DNA from: Stagnihabitans tardus
Lineage (GTDB): Bacteria; Pseudomonadota; Alphaproteobacteria; Rhodobacterales; Rhodobacteraceae
Direction: 5' to 3'
DNA length: 45,478 nt
Assembly: GCF_009925085.1 (NCBI RefSeq)
Contig: NZ_JAABNR010000025.1
Location: 1 to 45,478, forward strand
Shown: piece by piece, positions 45,360 through 45,478 of the stretch
Layout of the letters: each line of letters starts with the position of its first letter
Numbering within the stretch: position 1 is the stretch's first letter
Program-made: the position numbers and the translations under genes
The notes under the pieces: model-generated
What the model was told of the DNA's origin: nothing
The model's input: the letters and a program-made list of their open reading frames with translations, nothing else
Database searches by the model: none

Positions 45360-45478
45360 CTATTCTGGAATGCGACTTTTCATGGTTCCTTGATGTTTGG
45401 GACCAGACAAGGAGCTGAGAATGAAGATCCGGTTTTCCCATCTTTCCGTCTCCGAGCGGCGCAAGATCGAGCGCTGGC
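45360..45478 (+). mobile_element. Left end of an IS30-family insertion sequence (partial)
   Basis: Starting near 45,350-45,362 (exact edge unknown) the sequence TATTCTGGAATGCGACTTTT and what follows is distinctly A+T-richer than the genes before it. It leads after about 60 bases to a transposase start. The right end and both inverted repeats cannot be checked because the window stops. Confidence 0.6.
45421..45478 (+). CDS. IS30-family transposase, N-terminal fragment
   Basis: Nineteen codons are visible: MKIRFSHLSVSERRKIERW. The (L)S-x-SERRKIERW pattern is that of the N-terminal helix-turn-helix of IS30-family transposases. AGGAG lies about six bases before the ATG. The rest, including the DDE domain, is outside the window. 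Confidence 0.72.
   Translation, partial: MKIRFSHLSVSERRKIERW

Overview
The window is a G+C-rich chromosomal segment that looks like a Rhodobacterales (Rhodobacteraceae) alphaproteobacterium. The evidence is a ChpT phosphotransferase, the obg-proB-proA order, ornithine-lipid genes olsBA, heme A synthase, HspQ, and many short intergenic hairpins followed by the ATATTTGRGCCAAATTGAAAG-like tail that I associate with this family. No rRNA, tRNA or CRISPR array was recognised. Most genes are core metabolism or housekeeping. The accessory signals are a probable immunity gene, several repeat families, and an insertion sequence entering at the right edge.

Left part (1-9,200): a non-coding left edge with DnaA-box-like sites. 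Then amidohydrolase and agmatinase on the minus strand, bactofilin plus a degenerate enoyl-CoA hydratase on the plus strand, and a tightly coupled minus operon of ctaA, an M32 carboxypeptidase and an MFS transporter. An exported protein of unknown function follows. Next (9,200-17,980): trmJ; thiE; an Imm11/DUF1629-type immunity gene preceded by what looks like the tail of a lost partner; olsBA; a DUF3553 gene divergent from chpT; then obg, proB and proA on the minus strand.

Middle (18,000-28,650): a Tat-exported MltB-type transglycosylase, a KamA/EpmB-like radical SAM enzyme coupled to lolA, an SLT-type lipoprotein, hspQ, and a STAS/anti-sigma-kinase pair. A 747-base gene-free stretch with a 148-bp tandem repeat separates these from a thiol/redox operon: gamma-glutamyltransferase, free-methionine-sulfoxide reductase and a double-GFA protein. 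A homocysteine methyltransferase and rluA follow.

Right part (28,650-45,478): RNA and ribosome genes truB, rbfA, rpsO and pnp. rpsO and pnp are separated by four unrelated genes (SRPBCC membrane protein, CPA2 antiporter, EamA transporter, CatB-like acetyltransferase). Then comes a four-gene glycan cluster (two methyltransferases, GT4, GT2), dadA, a CorA-like channel with an MgtE-N-like extension and an altered GMN motif, and a membrane-protein gene that appears interrupted by an IS30-type element.

No clearly novel multi-gene system is visible. The strongest leads are the toxin-tail/Imm11 remnant (10,785-11,600), the 148-bp repeat array (23,271-23,664), the unusual CorA protein, and the families of palindromic intergenic repeats.
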